A stretch of DNA of 64,000 nt from Wallemia ichthyophaga EXF-994 (lineage: Eukaryota; Basidiomycota; Wallemiomycetes; Wallemiales; Wallemiaceae): positions 1-64,000 of the forward strand of contig NW_008806298.1 of the NCBI RefSeq assembly GCF_000400465.1, written 5' to 3'. How positions within the stretch are numbered: position 1 is the stretch's first letter; every line of letters begins with the position of its first letter. Positions 1-8,994 of this stretch are shown piece after piece. A program made the position numbers and the translations under genes. The notes under the pieces were generated by a model. That model was not told the DNA's origin. It made no database searches and worked only from the letters and a program-made list of their open reading frames with translations.

Positions 1-108
1 TCAATTACGCTGAACCACCGGTAAAATTGATCCGGTGCTCGCCTCGGGTAATATGATTACCCGAGCCAGATGGCACATTATTTCCAACTATTTAAGCCTA
101 TGGCAGCA

Positions 109-189
109 GGTCTCTTAACTCAGTTGGTTAGAGTGTGGAGCTAATATTAGATCACTCCAAAGTCGCAGGTTCGAGCCCTGCAGGGACCA
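109..189 (+). tRNA. tRNA-Ile (anticodon AAT) with a 7-nt intron
   Basis: A full cloverleaf can be folded by eye. The acceptor GGTCTCT pairs with AGGGACC, the D arm is ACTC/GAGT, the T arm is GCAGG/CCTGC around TTCGAGC, and the discriminator is A. The anticodon stem TGGAG (136-140) pairs with CTCCA (155-159). The loop is too long unless about 7 nt (147-153) are removed after position 37, which gives anticodon AAT at 143-145. The acceptor sequence matches fungal tRNA-Ile(AAT). The CCA end is not encoded, as expected for a nuclear eukaryotic tRNA. Confidence 0.9.
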
Positions 190-639
190 ATTCTTTTTGA
201 CTCCATTTTCGAATCAACCATTATTTTTGTGCGTTGACATGATTTTTCATTTCCAAGAAAACATTATTGCCAATTTTATGCATTCGAAACAACACAGTGT
301 TCGCAGATAAGCAAGAAAGGCGTAGAATATGATATACAAGTAATTAAATTGTAGAGTAGTGGGTAGAGATAGTATTCGGATGTGTGTTGTATTTGGTTGT
401 ATTCGATAGTACTTAGTATCCAGTACTCGTTGTAGTCGGTTCTGATTGATTTTACATTGTTGATAAGAAGGGATCCAAAAAGGAGGCTTGAAAGTAAGTG
501 ATGGAATTAACCGTGTGAGTGTGATTGAATAGATTTTATTAAGCGGAGCAATAAGCAGTGAGCAGTGAGCAGAGAATAATTAATGCAGTGAGTTAGATGA
601 GTGCTAAGACGATGCTGTGTGAGGTGTAAATTATGGTGT
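190..639. other. Intergenic: tRNA trailer and YTP1 3' flank
   Basis: An oligo-T run just after the tRNA (about 193-198) is a plausible RNA polymerase III terminator. The rest is AT-rich sequence leading to the stop codon of the minus-strand YTP1 gene. I see no further gene. Short open frames at 507-839 and 601-855 are shadows of YTP1. Confidence 0.6.
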
Positions 640-2626
640 TTAGACGGGCTGATCGTGAGAGTGAGATTGAGCATGAGTATGAGTAAGTCTATCATGCTGA
701 TGTACATTCGCCTCATCAACACCGTCAACGCCCTCATCGTCATCCTCACCACCCGCCTCACTAGCATCGAAGAGGAGTCCCTTGTTAGAACCAGTCGATT
801 CACGCGCCGACCAGCTCTTGACAACCATAGTGAGAGCAACGCAGAAGATGCATAAGGCCGTCAAGCTAATGACGAGATTGAGGAGGAACATGAGATGAGC
901 AAAACCTCTACGATAAGCGGCGAAAGTAAACTGTTCGATAGAGAACATGAAGGCAATACCGCCAGCGGAGAGGAAGAAAGAAGCCAGTAGTTCCGTGACA
1001 GGTTTAGTAGGCCTCTCCGATGTGATAGGGGAGAGGTAAGTGAGAGCGTAAGTAGAGCATCTGCAGAGAGCAAACAGAGCGAGGAAGTTGCCGAAAAGGG
1101 CGTGTTGACTAACAGCGAAAGCGTACTCCTGGTGATGGGACGCCATAGCGAATCCAGTAATACCAATAGCTAACGCAGGGAATGGATTGGGGTTGGGCTG
1201 GTCGGGACGATAGCTGCCGAAGAGGCGTCTAACACTCCTCAGCTCTATCAATAGACCTAGTCCACCAACGAAGAAAAACATCACCGCTATAGACGCATGT
1301 TGCACTTGCTTCATCGACCATGGATCACCCGCTTTCGCACCGAATCGCTCCATGAACGTGTTCGTGCAGCCGTATGTGAAAATGACTAGACATTCCACGA
1401 ACTCTGCACTGACACAGCGCGCTTTCCAGTTGCGTAGGCTGCGGCGAGGAGTGAGATTCCATGCCCATCCAATGTCGGCATAAGCGCCGCAGTAGCGTCC
1501 GAAAGTGAGTAGACCATATCCGAAGAAAATACCGCCTTTAATGAGGTGGGCGAGACAGCCATTGAGATAAGTGGCGTGGCAAATACCGCTGTAGCTGACA
1601 ACACCGGTGGTTACACCAGCGAAACCCAAGGGGAAGGTAGTGCGGTCGAGGGTGAGTTTGAGGTAGTGTGCAATAGCTAAGCCACGCTCCTTCCAGGAAA
1701 GTTTAAGGGAAGAATAGTTGAGCTTTGCGAGGTGCTCTGGCTGGTCGTCATTGAGGGTCATTTCAGATCTGCGCGAGTCGGACGAAGCGGGAGAGTCAGC
1801 TTCGTCGTCGTAGTCGTGGAGGTGGGTAGTTTCGTAGAGAGGAATATTGTCATTTTCGGCTTGTGAGTGGTTTGAAGGGGGAGCGCGGTCAACATCCTCT
1901 AAAACGTTAACTTTAAAAGAGTTTAAGGATTTGTAGTTGGTGGATTTGTACCACGTCCAAGCTTTTTGAAGGAAACGGAAGCTGTCATATCCGGAGAGAG
2001 CGGCAATGAGGAATAGAGTGAACCAGCCAAGTTTACCGTGTGCGGAGTGAGAATATCTGTTCGTACGAGAGATTAGTAAATTGGATGACGTCAGGAGATT
2101 GGCTTACAAATCGGGCGTAAGTTTTTTGTAGATGGTGGAGAAGGCGGTGGAAGTGGAGATGGTAATGAGAAAGAGTAGATTGACTAAGCCGTATAGGCTG
2201 CTGTGAGATGCCTTCAAAGCGAGGGCTACTCGAGTTAGTTGGAGTGGATATAAAACTCAGGAACCCACCGAAAGGAAGCAAAATGGCAAAAGAGAAGGTC
2301 ATACCAATAGCGTGCATAATCATCCAAGCGGGTTTAGACGAGTTATCAGATTCATAGTCGTATTCATAGAAGCTCATTGAATCAGCGCCGTGTTTGATCA
2401 GTATTTCTGTCTCGTTGAGGGATTCCATGGTCATAGTCATGGGCATAGTCATGGGCATATTATTGGTGTGATTGGCTGTGTGTTCTGCGTGTTCTGCATG
2501 TTCTGCGTGTTCTGTTGTGAGGTTTGAACTGATATTGCTATTTGATGGGCTATCAAGCTGAGCCGTAGTAACACCCGCTAAAGCAGATAAAATCGATAAA
2601 GATGATAAGATAAATTTAAATTTCAT
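640..2626 (-). CDS. YTP1: Ytp1-like integral membrane protein
   Basis: I rebuilt this as three exons: 2269-2626, 2108-2225 and 640-2056, with introns of 43 and 51 nt. The product is about 630 aa. It starts with a hydrophobic signal peptide (MKFKFILSSLSILSALAG), then an Asn/His/Met-rich luminal stretch containing repeated HAE and PMTM units. A membrane domain follows (HAIGMTFSFAILLPF, the DUF2427-type start), then a larger multi-helix Ytp1 domain, and a His/Asp-rich C-terminus. Family members are fungal membrane proteins of unknown function with weak resemblance to electron-transport proteins. The His/Met-rich ends suggest metal contact, which is inference. Frame continuity across both introns gives a clean join (LPF-ALALK and DL-YSHSAHGKLGW). 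The start lies only 29 bp from the first possible ATG of the divergent neighbour. Confidence 0.85.
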
Positions 2627-2655
2627 CTCCTCGTCGTTATGAAGATCCCCAATAA
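2627..2655. promoter_or_regulatory. Very short divergent start-to-start region
   Basis: Only 29 bp separate the YTP1 start from the first in-frame ATG of the plus-strand neighbour. If that neighbour starts at its second Met (2704), the gap is 77 bp. Any core promoters must overlap coding sequence. I see no clear TATA box. Confidence 0.4.
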
Positions 2656-3516
2656 ATGGAGCGCGCGAGATTTGAATTGGGCGCCGAGTTTTTAAATTGT
2701 ATCATGATCACTGACAGGGAATTGGCAGATATTTTGACAGCGGAGGGTTTGGCGGGAAGGGGTGGTAGTGGCAGTGGCAGTGGGAGCACACATCCACCGC
2801 CTATCAATCAACGCTTTCTTCTTAACACGCTTAGATCAGTCGATGATCACAATAAGGGCGTGACTGGGAGTGGGAGTGGGAGCGGCAGTGCCAGTACCAG
2901 TGTCAGTACTAACACAAACACCAATAATATTCCCGGGGCCACCTCTCCAAATCACTCAGACCAACGCACACCCGACAGTAGATCATTCGCTGACTTCCAA
3001 AAGAAGAAGCGCAGGAGAGTGGATGATAAGCCATCTAAAAATTCTAGAAAAACCTCGAGAGAAACCACGACTATACCCTCGAAAATGGATAAATACTTTG
3101 AACACGACTATGATCCAGCCATTGATTTCACTCCTCCGGAAGACGCAAATGAAATGGATTTTGACGCATGGAATACCATGCTTGATACTATCGATCTGCG
3201 TAATAAACGGAGGCGGCAGCGTGAGGCTGAGCTCTGGGAGGAGGAGAAGCATCGTCAACGTCATCGCAGTAATCAGCAGCTAGGCAGGGAGAAGGCTAAA
3301 GTGGCTAAATTACTTGGACCAGATGCAGAGAAGGAGTACAAATCGCGTAAAAGGGAGGAGAAGAGGATAAGGAAGGAGCAAACGCGTGAGAGTATAAAGT
3401 TACAAGCAATAAATAGTGTGGGTAGCTATAATGAGGATAATAAATCAGATGACTTGTTCAATATGGAATATTCAAAGAAGGGATCAACTAGAGCATGGGA
3501 TGTTGGTAAGGAATAG
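2656..3516 (+). CDS. Conserved unknown nuclear-type protein, CCDC174-like C-terminus
   Basis: Single exon of 286 aa. Residues 35-90 are a Gly/Ser low-complexity tract. Next come a basic KKKRRR stretch (likely nuclear localisation), an acidic block with DYDPAIDFTPP, and an Arg/Glu/Lys-rich coiled-coil-like segment. The C-terminus is TRAWDVGKE. A similar REWDxGKE motif occurs in CCDC174, an exon-junction/splicing-associated protein, and in fungal hypotheticals. The assignment is tentative and rests on that motif and the charged architecture. The start may be the second Met (2704), because the first 16 residues carry no conserved signal. It converges on SNO1 with 22 bp between stop codons. Confidence 0.55.
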   Translation: MERARFELGAEFLNCIMITDRELADILTAEGLAGRGGSGSGSGSTHPPPINQRFLLNTLRSVDDHNKGVTGSGSGSGSASTSVSTNTNTNNIPGATSPNHSDQRTPDSRSFADFQKKKRRRVDDKPSKNSRKTSRETTTIPSKMDKYFEHDYDPAIDFTPPEDANEMDFDAWNTMLDTIDLRNKRRRQREAELWEEEKHRQRHRSNQQLGREKAKVAKLLGPDAEKEYKSRKREEKRIRKEQTRESIKLQAINSVGSYNEDNKSDDLFNMEYSKKGSTRAWDVGKE

Positions 3517-3538
3517 TTAGTTATATAGTTATATACAT

Positions 3539-4180
3539 CTATATCTTATTCACAATTTCCTCTACAAAATATACATGTAATCTATAATCGCGAGTTAGTT
3601 CTGGGTGGAAAGTTGTGCACATCTTATTGGCTTGGCGCAGAGCAACAACGTGACCTTGTGGAGCAACAGAATGGTCTACTGGGTTTGAAGGGAGCGAGGC
3701 TAGCTCTATAATATTTTTATTATCTGAATATGAGTGTAGAATGGGTGCTCTGATGAAAATACCATTTACAGGGCCACCATTGATGCAATTGAAAGGGATG
3801 TCTTCCTGGAATGACTCCAATTGACAACCATATTGATTTCTATTTACTATCATATCCATTCCACCGAATAACTCCTGACCGCCTTTCTTTGTTTGACTGG
3901 CTTCCTTAGCGAGTAGAATCATACCAGCGCAAGTACCCCAGACAGCTGTGTTTGGGTTACTGCAGAATTCCCTTAAAGCGCCTAATAAACCGGATCTACT
4001 CGCCACCAAGGACATTGTAGTTGATTCACCACCTGGGATAATCAAACCGCAACAGCTGCGTAGCTCTTCAATGGATCTAACTTGAATAATATTATAATTT
4101 GAAATAGACTTGAGTATGTTACAGTGTTCTTCAAATGCACCTTGAAGTGCCAGTACTCCAATTGTGCTCCTTATTGACAT
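3539..4180 (-). CDS. SNO1: Pyridoxal 5'-phosphate synthase glutaminase subunit
   Basis: Single exon, 213 aa, full length for the PdxT/Sno family. It supplies ammonia from glutamine to the Snz/PdxS synthase in vitamin B6 synthesis. Visible signatures are IGVLALQGAFEEH at the N-terminus, the oxyanion segment PGGESTTM, the nucleophile region VWGTCAGM (Cys about residue 85), and the C-terminal His/Glu of TFHPEL completing the triad. The start codon is unambiguous because homology begins within a few residues of it. The BCY1 start on the other strand is only 21 bp away, so the two 5' UTRs probably overlap. Confidence 0.95.
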   Translation of the reverse strand: MSIRSTIGVLALQGAFEEHCNILKSISNYNIIQVRSIEELRSCCGLIIPGGESTTMSLVASRSGLLGALREFCSNPNTAVWGTCAGMILLAKEASQTKKGGQELFGGMDMIVNRNQYGCQLESFQEDIPFNCINGGPVNGIFIRAPILHSYSDNKNIIELASLPSNPVDHSVAPQGHVVALRQANKMCTTFHPELTRDYRLHVYFVEEIVNKI

Positions 4181-4201
4181 TGTTGATTCTATTCATTCAT
4201 C
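4181..4201. promoter_or_regulatory. 21-bp SNO1/BCY1 divergent start region
   Basis: The SNO1 start (4178-4180, minus) and the BCY1 mini-exon start (4202, plus) are 21 bp apart. No independent core promoter fits. Transcription of at least one gene must begin inside the other, unless BCY1 has a further upstream non-coding exon. Confidence 0.4.
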
Positions 4202-5319
4202 ATGGGTGAGTTATTCTGTTGATAGATTTTAATTTTAATTTCCTAAATCTACATCTTACAGCCAACCAATTATTTCAAAATACACAGCCATTTGGTGATG
4301 GATTTACTTCACACGGCGCCGATTCCACTCAAGCAGAGGAAAGAGATAGCGTCGGTGAGATGCACACCCAACCCAGTGATCCCGCTATTCAAATTAACAG
4401 GAGAACCTCCGTCTCCGCTGAATCCATTCAGCCTAACAAGAATCCTGTTAATCCTCCCAAATCTCACATCCCCAAATCACCAGATCAGAAAGCCAGGCTA
4501 CAGAAAGCTCTTGCAAAGAATTTCCTATTTAAAAATCTCCACGACGAGCAGTACGATGACGTACTCAACGCCATGAAAGAGGTACCCGTTCCGCATGGCA
4601 AGTGGATTATCGAGCAAGGCGACGACGGCGACTATTTCTACGTCGTCGAGAAGGGTGCCTTTTCTGCGTACATCCGCGAAAAAGTGGATTCTGAGAAAGT
4701 TGAGCAGCGTCAGGGTGACGTCACACCTCCTCAATCCTGTCCAGATGGCTACTTGCTAAAGAAAGTGCTTGACTATGGTCCAGGTGGTAGTTTCGGTGAG
4801 TTGGCCCTAATGTACAATGCACCACGCGCCGCTTCCATCCTCGCCACCTCCCCATCAACGCTATGGGCTGTCGACAGGCTCACCTTCCGCTCGATCCTTC
4901 TCAACCACACCTTTTCCAAGCGCAAACTGTATGATGCCTTCCTCGCCGAAGTTGGTCTCTTGCAATCGTTGCAACCCGCCGAACGCAGCAAGATCGCAGA
5001 TGCACTTGAATCTCGCTCTTACGCACCTTCTCAACATGTTATCACACAGGGAGAACAAGGCGACGAGTTTTTCTTCATCGAAAATGGTGAAGCGGATATT
5101 ATCAAGAGCGGTGTTAAAGTTGGTGCTTATCGTAAGGGTGACTACTTCGGTGAACTCGCCCTCCTTAATTCTGCTCCGAGGGCGGCGACCGTTGTAGCAA
5201 GTGAGTCACAGTCTACGGATGACGGTAGACTTAAGGTGGCTGCTCTCGACGAACCCGCCTTCACCAGATTGCTGGGCCCTGTCAGAGATATCATGGCGAG
5301 ACATGCTGAGACTTACTGA
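4202..5319 (+). CDS. BCY1: cAMP-dependent protein kinase regulatory subunit
   Basis: I place the start in a 4-nt coding exon (ATGG, 4202-4205). It is followed by a 56-nt GTGAGT...ACAG intron (4206-4261) and one long exon, giving 353 aa. The open frame also extends back to a TTG at 4219, but that lies inside the intron. RRTSV (about residue 48) is the inhibitory/autophosphorylation site that occupies the kinase catalytic cleft. Two cyclic-nucleotide-binding domains follow, each with a phosphate-binding cassette: FGELALMYNAPRAAS and FGELALLNSAPRAAT. The usual N-terminal RIIa-type docking/dimerisation domain is not visible, and an in-frame TGA lies just upstream of the ATG. Either the protein lacks that domain or an upstream exon is missed. 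Confidence 0.9.
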
Positions 5320-5513
5320 GTGTGCACACATACACACCCGCACACTCACTCTCACGACCGATAACGCGATTACATAACGAGATAACAAGGGAAGAAAACA
5401 AGAAGAAGCCTGTAGTAGTCACATAGTCATTTACTTATATAATTACATAGTCAAGCTCATTTTATATTCCATTTCACTCCCCACCTTGTTCTTCTCTCTT
5501 GCACAATACACAA

Positions 5514-7239
5514 ATGACGCACAATCTCAGCGCACACATGCACGATACAGGTGGGGGGTTTTACACGAGTGTAGATCTGCCTATGTTCCGCGTGAGTGAG
5601 CTTGGATTCTCGCAGCCGCCTACACACCACTCACACCAACCCATACCAGCTCGGATTCAGATACTATGCATGCGAAGCGTATCCAGAGAAGCCATCAGCG
5701 TTCCGCACTATCCCATACGCGGCGACAAATGTGGCCTTCTCGATGCAAGATCGCTCACCACACGTAGAGTTTAGCCGCGATCGCAGGAGTGTCCGTGCGA
5801 ACACGGGTTACCGGTCCATACGCACGCCCGAGCCTATGCGACAGGGTACGTATTATTACGAGGTGCGCGTTGACCGCGGAGGCGAAGAGGTGGTGGTGGA
5901 CAGTGGCAGTGGGCGTGATCGTGACGACGGCGGTAATGGCAGTAGGAGTGCTGCTACACCCACAAACGCCTCTGCAGAACCGCCAAACGCCCACGTGCGC
6001 ATTGGCGTCAGTCGCAGACAAGCAGAGTCGGGCGCACCGGTCGGATACGATGGCTACAGTTATGGATGGCGCGACGCGAATGGACACAAGGTGCATCTCA
6101 GTCGCTCCCAGCGCTGCGCAGAAGGGTTCAAGACGGGTGATGTGGTCGGAGTGTTGGTGCATTTGCCACAGAAAGGCGACTCACATGCCAACACCAGCAT
6201 CAGCATCAACAGATCGCGTATACCGATCAAATACAAAGACAATCTCTGGTTCGAGCTGCCTGAGTATGCGCAGAGCAAGGAGATGGAGCTGCTAATGGAG
6301 TTCGGCAGCGAGGAGGAAATACAGCTCCCGGTGGACCAGGGCGGAGGTAGTAATAGTAAGATGGGCAAACGGCCACCGAAAGGCATCAAAATACCCCGCA
6401 TCCCTGGCTCGTTTATAGAATTCTACAAGAACGGTAAAAAGGCACATACACACCCAGCCTTCACGGATCTACTTGATTACACTCCCACACCGACACCTGC
6501 ACCGCGTGAGCAGGCGAAGAAGAGGGGGAAGGACGCACCCGCACCTCAGCTCAAGCACGATATGGACTACGACGACGGTACATGCGGGTATTATCCGATG
6601 GTGAGTCTATTCGGCGGTGGACAGGCAACACTCAATCCCGGTCCTAATTTTGTTTGTCCGCCAGACACAGCGCATAGATATACCCCCCTCGCTGCGCGTT
6701 TCGAGGAATTCTGGTATGATGAAATGCGAACGCTAGACGACGCGGCGTGCGCGAATGCCCCCGTTTACTCACATCTCGACCAATACCAGCCACAACCTCA
6801 GCCCCAGATTCAGCCTCAGGCTAGTCCCCACACACTCCCGCAACCCAAGTCCGTCGACGACCCTCCGGCCAACCCCCTTCCAGGCGCGACCGACGCGACA
6901 CAGAGCCTCAACCAGCAAGTGCACAGTGAGGTGGATGCGTCGCAGATTGAGACGCAGTTACAGTTGCAATTGCAGACACAGACGAAGGAGCATGTCGCAC
7001 AAAACCACCTACAACCCAACTCACAGCCAAACTCAAATATACACGAACAGCGCACATTAAACGCCCTTCCACCACCACCGCAACCACCCACCCAGCTCTT
7101 TCACCCCACCTTCGACATACCGTATCCCATCGAAATACCAGATGCGCCGGATGTTCAGATGCACGACGAGCACATGGAATCTGACTCGGATTATGAGACT
7201 AACGGTAGCGCTGGGCGCAGGCAGCGCAGGGGTCACTGA
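5514..7239 (+). CDS. ASH2: Ash2/Bre2-type SPRY protein, COMPASS (Set1) subunit
   Basis: Two exons (5514-5591 and 5650-7239) separated by a 58-nt GTGAGT intron, 556 aa. The ATG at 5514 is used because the longer single open frame begins at GTG inside the intron. The SPRY domain begins near residue 70 with the Ash2 pattern YYYEVRV...HVRIGVSR...GYDGYSYGWRDANGHKVH. Later come FYKNG and YYPMVSLFGGGQATLNPGPNF, matching the end of the Ash2/Bre2 SPRY fold. A Gln/Pro-rich disordered segment follows, then a short acidic-basic tail. The family activates Set1/MLL for H3K4 methylation together with a Swd1/RbBP5 partner. A second likely COMPASS subunit, SPP1, lies about 15 kb away. No PHD or winged-helix region is evident upstream. 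Confidence 0.85.
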
Positions 7240-7384
7240 GGAGTGTAATTTCTATTATTTTTTTATGGTTTTATTTTTATGTTGAGTCACTATCTACCAC
7301 GCGACAACGCGACGCGGCCAGAAACGCGAAAGACGAAACTCGAAACGCGCTTCAAACTCGACGACGAGGAGAAGAAAAGTGAAA

Positions 7385-8860
7385 ATGTATTCAGCGCGCG
7401 CGGAAAGCAGCAGCTACAAAGACAGCAAAGACGGCAAAGACTACAAAGAAAAGGAGAACTATCTGCCTACGCCAGAACCGAGCAGCGATGCAGGAGTGTA
7501 TGGGGAGGGAAGTGCGTACGTGCCTGCGCCGGTGCACAAACCAGCACTCAAACCCATGCTTAAGAGAGGAATCCCGTGTATGGGCACAGCTGTCGGTGGC
7601 TTGAATGGTTTGGATGGTCTCGCACAGGTCGCTGGACTCGCTACACCTCCACCATCCTCGCCTGTGTCTGTGCACGCCGACATACAAAAGCAGGAGCAGG
7701 AGCACACTTACTCGGATTTTACCTCTATCGACAGCGACAGCGCCAGCGCGGAGAAGCAACGCGACGACAACGACGAACTGCTGACACGCGCCACACCAAC
7801 CAAACCAACACAGCCACCTCAACCAGAAACACACATCCACGCGTCGCCCACACGCACAACGGTGATTGGACGCGGACGGCAAGACTGGCAGAAGGCGCAA
7901 GGGTGGCATGCGCATCTGCAGCAGACGGACGGCCGTGCGCGCCACTACGTGTTTCCATCCACACATGGCCACGTGAGCCGGGTACATTTGTGCGTGTCGC
8001 CGGACGCGCCGCACAACAGCTACACGGTGCACGTACTCGGGCGCAACGGGGTGACTGTCAACGGGCGACACATAGCCCGTGGTGCCAGACTGCGGATGGC
8101 GCATAGACGCGGAGGCGTCACTGTTAGCTGTCTTGTGCCGCACCGACTCGCTGCGAGGCCGCGGTACAAACTCGTCGCTAGGTCGCAGACACCCGCTGTC
8201 GATGTCGCCCTCGGACACACTCGCTTTGCCTTTCATTGGAATGACCTCATTCAGCCTAAATCTGTCCTTAGCGATTGCGTCAGTGATGAGAGCGAGAGTG
8301 AGGAGTGCGACGCGGACGGCGCCCGCGCAGGGCCTGCCACACCTACTAAGCGCAAGAGGGGCGGCAAGCAGGAAAAAAATGTGGTGAATAGTGTAGATGG
8401 TGCAGATGGTGTAGACAAATTAAACACGGCGACACACACAGAACACCCAAACACTCACAGTCACAACCACACTCACACACTTCAACACCTCGGCTTGGTC
8501 GCGCAGACACTCGCACTCAACGTGCCCACATCGCTCACACCCGTCACGGATATCGTCGGCTGCCTCCTCGCAAACAACCCCTCGCTGAAAGATGGTAGGG
8601 CGCATTGGGAGGAGATGGTCGAGCGCACACTCCTAGACGCTCCAGGCGAGATGTTTGGCTGCGTCGAACGCTCCGGTCGCGACGCCGCTAATAGACCCCT
8701 CCCTAACCTCTACTACTACCAGCCTGCAAATGACCCCGACAGAGTGCGCGCTCAGTCTCTCGCCCCTCTCACTCGCGTACCCCGCCTCGCTTCGCGCGCT
8801 TCACAAGCTAAATCTATCTTCTGGAAACCTGTCTCTGTGCGTCCGAAGAAAAAGTGGTAA
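7385..8860 (+). CDS. FHA-domain protein, probable nuclear regulator
   Basis: Single exon, 491 aa from ATG 7385. The open frame extends two codons further to a GTG that I do not use. Residues about 165-265 carry an FHA (phosphothreonine-binding) domain. HVSRVHLCV supplies the conserved SRxH-type signature, and GRNGVTVNG the N-G turn. The N-terminal half is disordered and acidic. A basic RKR segment follows the FHA domain (TKRKRGGK). The last 130 residues form a separate conserved-looking module ending YYYQPANDPDR...IFWKPV and a basic tail, similar to C-terminal modules I associate with fungal FHA transcription or cell-cycle factors (uncertain). It lies 145 bp downstream of ASH2 on the same strand, in GC-rich sequence. 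Confidence 0.75.
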   Translation: MYSARAESSSYKDSKDGKDYKEKENYLPTPEPSSDAGVYGEGSAYVPAPVHKPALKPMLKRGIPCMGTAVGGLNGLDGLAQVAGLATPPPSSPVSVHADIQKQEQEHTYSDFTSIDSDSASAEKQRDDNDELLTRATPTKPTQPPQPETHIHASPTRTTVIGRGRQDWQKAQGWHAHLQQTDGRARHYVFPSTHGHVSRVHLCVSPDAPHNSYTVHVLGRNGVTVNGRHIARGARLRMAHRRGGVTVSCLVPHRLAARPRYKLVARSQTPAVDVALGHTRFAFHWNDLIQPKSVLSDCVSDESESEECDADGARAGPATPTKRKRGGKQEKNVVNSVDGADGVDKLNTATHTEHPNTHSHNHTHTLQHLGLVAQTLALNVPTSLTPVTDIVGCLLANNPSLKDGRAHWEEMVERTLLDAPGEMFGCVERSGRDAANRPLPNLYYYQPANDPDRVRAQSLAPLTRVPRLASRASQAKSIFWKPVSVRPKKKW

Positions 8861-8994
8861 CTTTGTTATTTGTAGTTTGATTGATTGCTGATGCATGTAT
8901 ACATATATCTAGAACATGTCGTATGAAAAGTGTAAAGTATAAAATGTAAAATGTAAAGCTCAAGTATAAAGTATTAGTGAAACAGTAAAAGCTT

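Noticed and set aside
4219-4261. BCY1 start at TTG 4219 giving MIDFNFNFLNLHL
   Set aside because: It is not ATG, and the segment lies inside a GTGAGT...ACAG intron that joins ATGG to the conserved reading frame.
5596-5649. ASH2 start at GTG 5596
   Set aside because: The segment is intronic; the ATG at 5514 joins in frame to the conserved exon.
7391-8236. Minus-strand 281-codon ORF
   Set aside because: Mirror of the FHA gene coding strand with Val/Arg/Cys bias typical of antisense shadow ORFs.
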